64,000 bases of DNA from Watersipora subatra (lineage: Eukaryota > Bryozoa > Gymnolaemata > Cheilostomatida > Watersiporidae), in contig NC_088714.1 in NCBI RefSeq assembly GCF_963576615.1, forward strand, positions 2,914,001-2,978,000, in the 5' to 3' direction. A program made the translations under genes and the position numbers. The notes beneath the pieces are model-generated. The model did no database searches. It worked only from the letters and a program-made list of their open reading frames with translations, and had not been told where the DNA came from. Shown here piece by piece: positions 48,740 through 61,680 of this stretch (position 1 is its first letter; each line of letters opens with the position of its first letter).

Positions 48740-49744
48740 ATAAACTTGAGTTTATTTTCGTAGATTTGGAAAGTAACATAGACTGACCGAGTTATGACCC
48801 AATTAGATTGAATTCTTTAAACACTAATGTAATGGATTTAGTATTTTGTATGTAAATATTCAGTCTAAAAAAGAATTTTAATCAACTTTCAGAGTTGCTT
48901 GTGTCATTCAAAGTTTTTTCGACATTATTTGCTCAAGCGAAACTTTGTTGTATTGTAACCAACACACATTATTTCCGATTTCTAATTACATGTTTATAGT
49001 TAACAGCCATCCATTTTGTTACGGAGGCACAGGAATCAATATGCGCAGTGGCTTGGCTGTTTTAGATTCTTCAACTGTGATACTATACGGAGCAGAGTTT
49101 ATCTCACGGCTAGCCGGGGCCGATGGGAAGCCGCTCTTGGTGACATCTCTATATCGTGCTCCATCTGCTGACACCAATAAATTCTTAATTGATTTAGACC
49201 GGTACATGGCATCTTTCAGTGTGAGGGGAACCATGTGATGGTTGGTGATTTTAATATTAATACTATGTCTACTAAATCAGCTGATTATCTTGATTTAATT
49301 CACCAGTATAATTTCCAAACTATCATAGACATTCCTACTCTAACTTCCTATTCGGCTACTTGTATAGATCGTATATCAATAAGTTTTCATCATTTATATA
49401 TTGTTTGTGGCCGAGTAGAAAAAAACACACCTGACCACCAACTTATATTTGCTTGTTATAATAAGTCTTTGATGAACGAGTCTGAAATGATTCTTAAACG
49501 GAGTTATAAAAACTTTAATCCTGACAAATTAAAATATCTTTTGAATTGGGTTGACTGGGGCACTTTGGTTTACCAGATAGAAAGTGTAGATTTGGCTTAT
49601 AACAACTTTCGAAAGACAACTAAAGAAACTTTTGACCAAATTGTCCCTATAAAGGAAACAACTTGTCGTAAGCCCATAAGATTTAAAAACTTTTGGATGT
49701 TCAAAAAGCATCCTTTGGAGATACGAACAGAACGTAACGAATAA
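48740..49744 (+). pseudogene. LINE ORF2 endonuclease fragment
   Basis: Frame pieces in order: LKKNFNQLSELL, then GGTGINMRSGLAVL, LLVTSLYRAPS, VGDFNINTMS (49235-49744), SATCIDRISIS, TPDHQLIF. These are the APE-like endonuclease landmarks. At least two frame breaks occur, and it stops at 49744 before any reverse transcriptase motif, directly beside a TTAA-family element end. Confidence 0.75.
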
Positions 49745-49756
49745 ACAGTTAATCAC

Positions 49757-49904
49757 TGCCATCACTGTTAACTGTTCGTTTTTTAGCTTTTAAGGGCTTG
49801 TAATCGCATTTCCACAGATTTTGCACCTACAACACAGCAGAGTAAGACATGGTGAACCTTTTAATACCAAATAACTGTAATGTGAATTTTGTTGCAAGTC
49901 AACC
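49757..49904. mobile_element. Solo end of the TTAA-flanked element family
   Basis: Matches the right end of 41962-42845 (AACTGTTCGTTTTTTAGCTT, GTAAGACATGGTGAACC, GTTGCAAGTCAACCT), ending at TTAA. The rest of the element is missing; it abuts the LINE fragment. Confidence 0.82.
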
Positions 49905-50209
49905 TTTAAGTTTACATACTCAGCTCAATTTTGAATACAGCTAAAAAAAATTTATATGCAAAGTAGAAATAGTATTCACTTTATATACCATAAAATACAG
50001 CTTTCTACCAGTTGTCATTGTTGATAGCTGTTGTAAATGATGAGACACCTCGAATGATGGGACACCCCATACTTTGAGTTATAGGCATTGCACTCCATTG
50101 TTATCCATTTCTTGGATGTTGTTGAGATTAATGCTCATTTGTGGATGTGAATGTTAGTTCTAGAAAAAGATTAAAATTCAAGTTAAAGGATTATAACTTT
50201 TGTCTAGAC

Positions 50210-50289
50210 TAGTGGTTCTTAAACTTTTGGGTTCTTAACCAGGGAGAATTCTCCCCAGGGAGGATCTCCCCTCTGGTTAAGAACCACTG
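50210..50289. mobile_element. 80-bp hAT-like MITE with perfect 8-bp TSD
   Basis: TAGTGGTTCTTAAAC at the left and GGTTAAGAACCACTG at the right, flanked on both sides by GTCTAGAC (50202-50209, 50290-50297). The TSD fits the nTCTAGAn preference known for many hAT elements. The interior is a near-complete inverted repeat. Confidence 0.9.
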
Positions 50290-50689
50290 GTCTAGACTTA
50301 TATAAAATTTTGAGAAGTGTTATTAAGTGTAAAGTACAATCAATGACTTTTAGTAAAGACCTTTAAAGGTGTTTCTACAAGCCTTTAGACTTCAAAGAGT
50401 TGAAAAGCAACTACACTCACTAATGTTAGCGAATATAAATTATAATTGGAAACAACCTATATCAGTATTCGGTGTAAAGTCTACCCGGCAACAACATGAC
50501 CAAGACTCATAATGAGCGTAACTAGGACTATCAATCTAAAATGAAAGCTGACAACAAAACTAAGACAGTATTATCATCAGCACAAGCAGCAACTTCAAAG
50601 AGATATCGCCAAAAGCATAACATGTCAGACAAGGATATAAAAAACGTAAATACGAGAGAAAGCGTAAACAAACAGAAAAACTTTGCTCA

Positions 50690-51530
50690 TTGCACTCATT
50701 GATATGTTTGCTACAGTTTGCAGCAAATACCGGCTTTTTAGGTGTGATAGAAAAGGAGTTATGAGCACCGATCAATTGTAAGCCAAGTTCATATTTCTGC
50801 AACGATGCTATAAAATAATATCCTATTAATTTCCAAAATTGGCTTTTTATATGCAATTGAAGAGGAGTTAGGAGCGTCGGGTTCATAGTAAGCCGAGTTT
50901 ATATAACCACAATTATGTTATCAAACATTATGCTATAAATCTACAAGTTTATAAATTAAATAATAACAATAAGCTATGAAATGCTAAAAATATGCATAAA
51001 AGAACGAGTGACATAAACAAACCATAATTATAACACAACACACCAACAAAAATTAAAATTTTTGAGACAAAAATATTTACATCGTTTGCTCGGCATGTTG
51101 CATTCTGATTATTGCTTTTGTATGGAACCATTTCATCTTCGCCTGGCTGTTCAATACATTCCACCGTGTATGCTGACCTCAACCCTTCTTCTGCACTGCT
51201 GATTTACTCGATATTAGCGTCAAAGAAATTTATTTACAATCTTTAATAATTTACAATTTTATTTACAATCAAAAAAAACTTACGCATTGCTATTTGAAAA
51301 ACTTCAAGAAAAGAATGATAAACTTTCAGCCGCATGTCCGCTAGTTATAGTCTAAAAATATTAATACAGATTCCATCGTAATTATAAACCATTTTTCCCA
51401 TACGTTAAATCAAGACCGGTTAAACCAGGAACTATTATTAATTAGTTATTGATTATTTCTATGTCGTTGTTTTCAAAATTGTAATGAAAAACTGTAAGCA
51501 TTTTTATAATTAGAAAACAGACTTCTATGC
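50690..51530 (-). repeat. Dispersed composite repeat, copy 3 (inverted)
   Basis: Carries the minus-strand frame 51182-50949 (MRSAYTVECIEQPGEDEMVPYK..., CRANDVNIFV). It aligns with 13297-13500 and with the minus strand of 39660-39790. Right part (GCTACAGTTTGCAGC, GGAGTTATGAGC) aligns with 39360-39420. Confidence 0.6.
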
Positions 51531-51579
51531 GAACAGCAACCATGAAAGAGTTATTATACTACGTAGTTATACTATAAAG

Positions 51580-52301
51580 TTAGTACTAGAGGAGTGTGAT
51601 AAATTTTTACTAGAGGAGTGTGATAAGTTGTTACTACAGGAGTGTTATAAGTTGTTACTAGAGGAGTGTGGTAAGTTGTTACTAGAGGAGTGTGATAAGT
51701 TGGTACTAGAGGAGTGTGATAAGTTGGTACTAGAGGAGTGTGGTAAGTTGTTACTAGAGGAATGTGGTAAGTTTTTACTAGAGGAGTGTGATAAGTTGTT
51801 ACTAGAGGAGTGTGGCAATTTAAGTTAGTATACTAGAGGAATGTGATAAGTTGGTACTAGAGGAGTGTGATAAGTTGTTACTAGAGGAGTGTGGTAAGTT
51901 GGTACTAGAGGAGTGTGGCAAGTTAGTACTAGAGGAGTGTGATAAGTTGGTACTAGAGGAGTGTGATAAGTTAGTGCTAGAGGAGTGTGGCAAGTTAGTA
52001 CTAGAGGAGTGTGATAAGTTGGTACTAGAGGAGTGTTATAAGTTGTTACTAGAGGAGTGTGATAAGTTAGTACTAGAGGAGTGTGATAAGTTGGTACTAG
52101 AGGAGTGTAATAAGTTGTTACTACAGGAGTGTGATAAGTTGTTACTACAGGAGTGTTATAAGTTGTTACTAGAGGAGTGTGATAAGTTGGTACTAGAGGA
52201 GTGTAATAAGTTGTTACTAGAGGAGTGTGATAAGTTGTTACTAGAGGAGTGTGATAAGTTGTTACTAGAGGAGTGTGATAAGTTAGTACTAGAAGAGTGT
52301 G
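51580..52301. repeat. 24-bp minisatellite, about 30 copies
   Basis: Units TTACTAGAGGAGTGTGATAA plus GTTG. In one frame it reads LLLEECDK repeatedly, and the opposite strand reads SHSSSNNL. One break occurs at about 51815-51850. The open frames come from the 24-bp period. Confidence 0.95.
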
Positions 52302-52473
52302 AGTGTGGTGTGCATGTTGTGTGCATGTGCATGGTGTGCATGTGCATGTCCATAGTTGACTGTATGATACTATTCAGTAATAGTGTGGTTACTCTATATT
52401 TAGCCACTTTGCTCATGAGATTGCAATGCTGCTTGCTAGTCGAAGCAGTTGTAGTGTAGTAATTTACTTGCAG

Positions 52474-52595
52474 AGCTGTGACAGAGAGATGAAGAGCTCC
52501 GATATACACAGGAGCAGTTAGCTACCCTCGAGACTGCTGCGTATCAACAGCAGATCTGTGAGAGGGAGATAGAGATATAGAAGTTGCACAATCAG
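52474..52595 (+). pseudogene. Broken coiled-coil exon of unknown origin
   Basis: Acceptor TTTACTTGCAG and donor CAG|GTGAGC bound a 122-nt block. One frame reads QRDEELRYTQEQLATLETAA, then YQQQICEREIEI, a charged coiled-coil type sequence, but with TGA near its start and TAG near its end. It starts about 170 bp after the 24-bp array. The parent gene is not recognised. Confidence 0.4.
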
Positions 52596-52599
52596 GTGA

Positions 52600-54490
52600 G
52601 CTTTCACTATAATTATTTCACTTGAAAATGTGATGCTTGTAGTCTTTTGTTTGCGTTGTCTGCTTCAGAACTTTATGTAACACAAATAGATAAGTGATGG
52701 AAACTTGAAGTGAGAGGTATAAATTTAGTTTGAAGGTTTGTTCATATACTGCTTCACATCCACTCCTATGGCTATGTATCTGATGTTGGTTCATACACCA
52801 TTTCACGTCCACATCTATGGCGATGTTTTTCATGTTTGTTCATACACCACTTAAAAGTTAAATGCGAAATAAATGTTGATTTTCGGTACAAAAAAACTTT
52901 CTCATTATGCAACGCCGGGCATTCATATAGATATACAGTATAAATACAGTATAAGTAGTTAGTTATTCTATGCTATGCTTCAAATTGTTTAAATAATTTG
53001 ACTAAACATAAATTAGATAAAGTAAATTTCAAATGAAGACACCTGATGAGCCGTGGCTCCTCAGGTGTCTTTGTTTGAACAAATTTGTAGTGAAGAACAA
53101 TCCAACTATTCAGATAAGTTTTAGACTGTCTGTATACATATCGATATGTATCTTCAAGTATTTTATATTTTTTCTATCAGTATTACGTCTATATATATTT
53201 TTTATTAAGGTGTTATATATATTTTATCAGTATTATATATTAGTTTTTTGTTTTTCCCTGGATTCATACGCAGATTGTATTTAACATGAAGTATACACAC
53301 TACAGGGACATTATCACCAACCATTATTAACATCACGCGTACTCAACAATTGTATTATCTTTAGTAATATAGAGGACAACTACGTATTGTGCTACTAAGT
53401 ATTATTTTTTTGTTATTGCAGCATTCAACTGGTAGTCTTCCTGTGATGATATCCTATTGCTAGGGTCATCGTTATCATTTACATGCAATCTAAACACTAT
53501 TCTATTCTTGTCAAGGATAGCTGCCTAGAATAGTTTCTCAGCGCTTTTACGTAGAACGCTTGCTTCAGAGAGCATCAGTGAGTCTTCCGTTTAACTATGT
53601 TTTCTATGGAGTAGCCTTGAATCTATTTTATAAATGGCTGCTTTGTACAAGTCCTTGTACAAAGCAGCTTGTAAGTTGTTACCTTTTCTGAAAGTGGTAA
53701 CATACACTGGATTTACAATTCAAACACGCGTATCATATAGTGCAGGACTTGAAAACTTCATGAATAATTTTAACAGATCACTGCTAGGATTTGAATAACT
53801 AGCAACTTAATTGCCTGTCAGCGAATACAAGATAGAACAACTCTTGAAACTTGACTGAAAGGTTTTTTGTTTTATTTTAATAAAAATAGCAAGTATCTTT
53901 TAGAGATGAGCTTTGTAAATTCATTACCTCATTCAAAACACCTTCACTACACATGAATATGGCTAAGAGCTAATTGTATGTAGTAAGTAACCTGGTAAAA
54001 TAGCTGTAAGGCAAAAGGTGTGTAGCAGGGTAGTATTCTTTACACGCACCCAGAACTTCTTTGATGCAGACTGTATTTTTACATTTGTTGCTGACCTGCT
54101 AAAGTACTTGGTGCTGACCATATGCCAGTGTCTCTTCCAAGCCAGCCAGATAAGAGCTCAACAGAGTAGCAGTGCTACAGGAACTCTCTTTACACATTGT
54201 TTTTCTTATTTCAGTATGTAAATAGTTTAAAATATGCGATGTCGTGTTGCCATTATATTTATGGCTACATAAGCTAACCATTTCGTGTTGAATAAGCTTT
54301 TCATAATCAATTATTTTATCCAGCACAATAGCCATGGTAATACATGCTGTAGATTGCAAATAACCTATTCATGTTTTTTCTTTGCTGTATATTTGCCATC
54401 TGTGTGATGTCATTGTCAATGATCAATTCTTTCATTAACAATGATGCAAACCAACTTAAAATGTTATTGAGGACTTGAACTTGAGTACTT
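52600..54490. other. Region between the broken exon and tubulin copy 2
   Basis: No gene recognised. It has two imperfect copies of TCATACACCATTTCACGTCC around 52740-52850, a 10-bp stem at 53036-53070 and a perfect palindrome at 53637-53668. Confidence 0.4.
53637..53668. repeat. Perfect 15-bp-arm palindrome, 2-nt spacer
   Basis: GCTGCTTTGTACAAG, TC, then the exact complement. Confidence 0.9.
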
Positions 54491-54580
54491 CGAAATTAGT
54501 TAAAACACTATTTTATAATCAGAAAAAACAAAACAAGCATATTCAACATGACAAGCTAGTACAAGCTAGTACGTACAAGC

Positions 54581-56456
<1,876 letters not shown>

Positions 56457-56551
56457 TATGATACTGTTGAAATCTGACTGGCTTACCACAGCTACTCACG
56501 AGGAGCTGGCACGGCAATCCCAATGAACCAACTTGACTCATCATATCAGCA

Positions 56552-56557
56552 TTTATA
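56552..56557 (-). promoter_or_regulatory. TATA box of alpha-tubulin copy 2
   Basis: CCTATAAATGC on the minus strand, about 100 bp before the ATG, in the same conserved context as copy 1. Confidence 0.58.
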
Positions 56558-58249
56558 GGCCATGAGGATAATCTTTGACCCGCTGGCTAAGAGAGCAGCC
56601 TGAGTGGTGATCGATCAGGCATGAATGGTTTCTATTCGCTACTATTTGTTAATCACAAAGCTATTCCAAAGGTTTGAAACTGGCTGTAGCATTCATTGGT
56701 ACATATTAGGAATGCTGGTAACAGCTATTTATCAAAGCTGCTCCATAATTCTCCTTGAATATGGCTGTGTCCCTTCAACCCTACCCACATGTCATGGAGT
56801 CTTGTTGCCATGAGCAAACAACTCCTGTATCAAAACACCTGATCCATACCTAACGTAATTTTGTGACCGTTTATCATATCACTATATAACAATATATATC
56901 AATTGATATATATCAATAAAATATATCAATATATATATATATATATATATATATACTTCAAGTAAAATTTCCACACAGAGTGCTCGATATTATAAGGCAC
57001 TCAGGCATTTGGATGATGTAGTTGGCTACATTGAACAGGTGAAACGAACTGTCATCTACATGCAGACATGTAGACAAATTCTTGTTATGCAACCATAAGA
57101 CATAAGCTGTAGTAAGACCATGGACTTTATGTAGTTAAACATTTCAATCTGTTAGCTACTTCACCTCTATTATATAAACACCTGTAGTTGATTAACATAT
57201 TTTATCTGATGATTGCTCACTCAGAGCATGAAACTAGTAGTAATAAAAGTGTTTTAACCATAAGTTTTAAACTTCCATTTCTGTATAGGTAGGTATATAG
57301 GTAGGTATATATATTTTTTTTTAATCTCTTACAGCAATCTCTATATAGCATTTTTCAATCTCTTGGAGAAAAGCTTGAAAAATGCTGGGATGTAAGAACA
57401 ACATAAGGGAGAGAAACAATATATATATATATATTTATATATATATATATTTATATATGTCAATAAGCAGTAAAGACTACTTACAGTTTTTACTGTGTAA
57501 AAAAGTCAACTCTCTTTGTGGTTTGAACCTGGTAATTGAGAATGGGTTGTGTTATAAAGTCATCACATATTGTAATACTGGAACTATATTTTACATATTC
57601 ATGTGACCAATGCTGGTAAAGTCATTATCCTGTATAATTATCATGTATAGCTAGATATTATCCTGTCATTATCCTGCATAGCTGTTACTACCTTGAATTC
57701 AGTTGTTGTTTAGTCAGTCAAACATTCAAACGAAAACACATCCTGATCTCTCACCTGTCTCATATATTACAACTAGCTGTGCTACCCGGCATTGCTCGGG
57801 TAATAAAGTCTTTGGACAGAAATTGATTTGTATTTAACATATTACAAAATTTGTCATTCTAACATTCAAACTACATATCATGAGAGAAGTGTAGTTGAAA
57901 TAAATTAAGAGAGAAAATAAAAAAAACTGTAAAATTTTTCAAATTCTGACAAACAACTGTAACTTTAAAACTTCATATCATGAGAAAAAGGTTTTGTGCA
58001 GGACTAAATTAAAAATAAATAAAACAACTGTAAAGGTTTTTAAACAACTGTAAGCTTAAAATTTCATAACTTAAAAGAAGTGTTTCGTTGAAATAAATTA
58101 GAAGGAAAAATAAAAATGTAAAGGCGTTTAAATGTAAAATCATTTGCAAGTAATAATCAAATACAGTCTATTTTGCTACCATTTCAATAAAAGATTATTT
58201 GGTATACAACTTTGATTTCAGTTCGCCTCAGTGTTGGCATGTGAAAATA

Positions 58250-58650
58250 TCGTAGGCTATAGACGTACATAGCGTGGTATAGAAACCCATAGTCGTTATC
58301 TAATGCAATCACCTCCTGGTAAAAATCATCATCATTAAAAATAGTACCAAAATACTATGTTAACTTTAGCAACTACTAGTATACTAGGTACCTTCAATGA
58401 CTTTAGTGCATTTTGTGGTTATCATCCGCAAGGTAATATAATATAACATCACAATGGAGTATGGGAAGAGTTCTTACCTTCGAAACAGACGTGTAACATA
58501 AACGCTGAATCTAACTTAAATGAATTTAGTTTACTAAACACATACTTAAAGAAAGTTTTAGCATGGATTTTAGTAAACTGCAAACTTTTAACAAAAATTT
58601 TATTAATCCATTTTCAAATGGTTTTTATTATAACGTATACCGGATATACC
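58250..58650 (+). repeat. Dispersed repeat family D, copy in the tubulin flank
   Basis: Aligns with 13545-13930 (CCTGGTAAAAATCATC, GAGTTCTTACCTTCG, TTTACTAAACACATACTTAA). Followed after about 200 bp by the SINE-like head, as at 15600-16350. Confidence 0.6.
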
Positions 58651-58856
58651 GGATAACAGAGACCGATAACTCACCATCGCAAGTTCAGCGACGTCTATTT
58701 TTTAATAATGTACATTATATGATCACTACACAAATCGCCAAATTTTAGGTTCGAGATAAATTATTACCGTCGGACTAAACAAACTTGCCCTAACAAAAAA
58801 AAAATGAAAAAGCATCGTGTTGAGTATACTTAGATCCCAAAATATTTCTTTACAGG

Positions 58857-59060
58857 GGCATCATAATTATCGTGGTATAACATACGTTACAGTGTATAGG
58901 AGAATGTAGGCTGGTATGGCTCAGTGGTGGAGTGTTCGCAGATGAAACTGGTCAATGCCTTCATCGTGAGTTCAAATCCTTCAAAAAGCAGAACTTTTGT
59001 ATCACGAATTCAATATCTGTAGCCGGAATGCAGACAGATGACAGACATGCTTTAACAAAT
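58857..59060 (+). repeat. tRNA-derived SINE-like element
   Basis: GGGGCATCATAA precedes a tRNA-like head with A-box TGGCTCAGTGG (58917-58927) and B-box AGTTCAAATCC (58969-58979). Confidence 0.65.
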
Positions 59061-59409
59061 ATATAGATGAATAAGTCATACTGCTATCAACTTAACAAGT
59101 TGGTTGCTAGAATTTGATGTAACACTACATTTACTCAGTATTATGTTACAGTTTTATTGCTCCTCATATAATTTTCGCGATATAATATATCGCTTACCAA
59201 TTTGCGTTCTATTTTACCTGGTGTTTATTATTTTAGCCATTCTTATTTTATAATTTTCAGTGGATGCTGTACAGTGTTAGCTAGTAGAACACAAATACCT
59301 AATGATTCATCAGTGGTGTAGCGAGTTTTTCAACAGAAATTTAGTACCGCCAACTATGATTTTTGCAACAAAAAAAGAAGAGTGATCAACTATCTTGATA
59401 CAGATCATC

Positions 59410-59507
59410 AATGAAAAATTCAAAGACTGACAGAATATGGTACATGGAGTAATGTAGAGCTACATTACTCCATGTACCATATTCTGTCAGTCTTTGAATT
59501 TTTCATT
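59410..59507. repeat. Perfect 47-bp-arm hairpin with 4-nt loop
   Basis: The left arm starts AATGAAAAATTCAAAGACTG and ends at 59456. Loop GAGC. The right arm is the exact reverse complement, 59461-59507. No mismatch was seen. Confidence 0.96.
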
Positions 59508-59510
59508 GGA

Positions 59511-60327
59511 ATTTTTCATTTCATTTGAATTTCAATATTGGCAGCTCTGCCAATTTGAGTTTCATTGTGTGTCATACTAAAGATTGAGTTCAAGTCCTCC
59601 GATGATTTGCTTTCATTACTCTCATTACAAGCCTTGTTAAAGTATTGGTCATAGCGCTAAAGATTTTGCTTAATTGGTTGCCCAATTTGGCTTCCTTGGG
59701 TATGCAACTGAGGAGGTTTTTATATTGGTCTAGAGATAAGACAATCTCTTACTCGCTGTAGTTTTTCTTACTGTCTTATTCTATTATGCTAATGCCGCTT
59801 CTACATCCACAAGTTATGATGAAAAGCCTAGCATGGCAATAATCTAATAATATGTATAATAAACTTTCAAGTATTAAACTTATTGTAAATCTAAAAATAT
59901 ATTTAACATTGATGATAATAAAGCAAAATAATTTAACAATCTACATAGTGCATCAAATTAGTGCCTCCCTTCACAATCATATAGTATTTACTCTGTCTCT
60001 AGAACAGCAGCACTAGCAGTCAGTGTACTAGTAACTAGTAGAAATAATTTCATGTGTACAAACGATGTCAATCTTAGGTAATATGCCCTGTTAATTATTT
60101 ATTCCCCTTAACAATAGCAAGCAGGTTTTCCTGGAGTAACCAATCCCGTCAATTGGTCGAGGCAATGTATAGTTTTTAAAAATTAACAGTCAAATAATCA
60201 ACTACCAAACCAACTGGTTTGCTGAGAACTAGAGAATAACCTATATTCTATATATTTCTCAGTTTGTGGGTATGTGTGTAGTTCCAGCTATAGCTATTAA
60301 AATCTTGGAATAAAAAATCCATATCAC
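59511..60327. other. Unassigned region
   Basis: AT-rich, no gene or element recognised. Confidence 0.35.
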
Positions 60328-60405
60328 TGAAGATTTGTTATCGAAGACTCCGGCTCACCAGTCTGAGGCCTTACCAATTCAGCCACACTAGATGAATTCG
60401 TTAAG
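60328..60405 (-). repeat. tRNA-like fragment (Leu/Ser-like head)
   Basis: Minus strand reads GTGGCTGAATTGGTAAGGCC, an A-box in a class II tRNA-like context. A decayed B-box-like TCTTCGATAAC follows. It does not close into a cloverleaf by eye, so it is more likely SINE or pseudo-tRNA than a gene. Confidence 0.45.
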
Positions 60406-60540
60406 CGATATATGTCGCTGTATCGGAGCAAATACGGAGTGTCAGGCCACCAAAAAACACCCCTAAAACGTGCTTTTTGTATCGGGCCCTTAGGGGAATG
60501 TTGAGAGTGAACCCCCTGGGCTCTTAGTTTGCTCTGCAGT

Positions 60541-60797
60541 ATGACACTACTTATGTGCGACTTACCTTAGTCACAGCTTTGACACTACTTATGGGTGACT
60601 TACCTTAGTCACAGCTATGACACTACTTATGGGTGACTTACCTTAGTCACAGCTACGCCACTACCTATGGGTGACTTACTTTAGTTGCAGCTATGACACT
60701 ACATATGGGTAACTTACCCTAGTCACAGCTATGACACTACTTATGGGTGACATACCTTAGTCACAGCTATGATGCTATCTATGGGTGACTTACCTTG
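60541..60797. repeat. 38-bp minisatellite, about 6.8 copies
   Basis: Units GACACTACTTATGGGTGACT plus TACCTTAGTCACAGCTAT. A further partial unit occurs at 62851-62882. Confidence 0.93.
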
Positions 60798-60809
60798 AAA
60801 AATCAATAA

Positions 60810-61680
60810 AATTGTTTGATTCAGAGCTGAAGAAGACATCTTCGATCAAATTCTTAGGAATTCATTTGGACAGTCACTTGTTATGGGATACACACAACAA
60901 TAAGCTAAATAAGTACATAGGATCTATTTATGTACGCAGGTAGGATCTATGTCAGGCCTGATTAGTAGATGGTCTAAATTTTTACCCAGAAGTATTATGA
61001 AACTAATATACAACGCGTTTATTAACTCAAAAATTAGTTACTGTTTGGAGTCATAGAAAAATGCTCCATTTTGTTATTTAAAAAAATACTAACATCACAA
61101 AAACGGTCTAATGCGCATTATATTCAACAAACCACCACTAACTTCATCTCGGTCCCTGTTTGTTCAGCTGTCTGTGTTGCCTGTTGATAAACTATATCAG
61201 TATAAAATTCTCTCGATAGCTCATTCAAAGTTTTATTCAAGTGATGATGAAACCAAGAAGGATTCACACTATAACACCAGATTTTCAGAGACCAATCTAA
61301 CTTTACCATTATTTTATACTGCTTCAAGTCAAAAACAATCGAATACAGAGTACCATCACAATGGAACAGTCTTTCAATAGACTTACGCAAAGATTCTGCA
61401 CTTACTAGTTTTAGAATTAATGTTAAAAGCCCTTTGTTAAGCCTCGATTGATCCAGACATGCTGTTCGAGTTTGCCAACTCCCGTGGGCCCAGCACCTTG
61501 ACTAGCTGCAGTGCTACTGCAGCGTGTGGGCCTCATCATTCCTTAATGAGTGGGAACTAAGCTTTCATTTATTTTGTTTAACTTAATCAATATTATAACT
61601 ATATCTTTATTTTTGTTTAATCCCATGACCAAACACGAGCGAAGCTATTGTTTGGGAGCTTTATGATAAATGCATAGGTG
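60810..61680 (+). pseudogene. 3' end of a LINE: reverse-transcriptase C-terminal region and 3' UTR
   Basis: Frame pieces: IKFLGIHLDSHLLWD, SMSGLISRWSKFLPRSIMK-type block, LIYNAFINSKISYC, then 61111-61380 with MRIIFNKPPLTSSRSLF, LSVLPVDKLYQYKIL and SHYNTRF. These are typical of the region after the RT domain. Stops and frame breaks are present. The rest to about 61680 resembles a 3' UTR. The family may be the same as the 5' fragments at 47888-49744 (not provable by eye). Confidence 0.72.

Larger units (their letters stand above)
56457..59360. repeat. Duplicated 5' flank of alpha-tubulin copy 2, split by an insertion
   Basis: 56457-57545 and 59100-59360 align with 46785-47585. The DNA between (about 57546-59098) has no counterpart in copy 1. 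It contains CTACCCGGCATTGCTCGGGT near 57781, family D sequence and a SINE head. AT dinucleotide runs occur at 56930-56955 and 57420-57460. Confidence 0.82.

Noticed and set aside
51628..52509. LLLEECDK-repeat protein and its antisense frame as real genes
   Set aside because: Pure minisatellite translation, open on both strands, with no start context; kept only as a repeat.
58917..58979. Functional tRNA gene
   Set aside because: Has A and B boxes but no acceptor-stem pairing by eye, and it sits in a repeated unit.
60328..60405. Functional tRNA gene
   Set aside because: B-box is decayed and the arms do not close; better as SINE or pseudo-tRNA.
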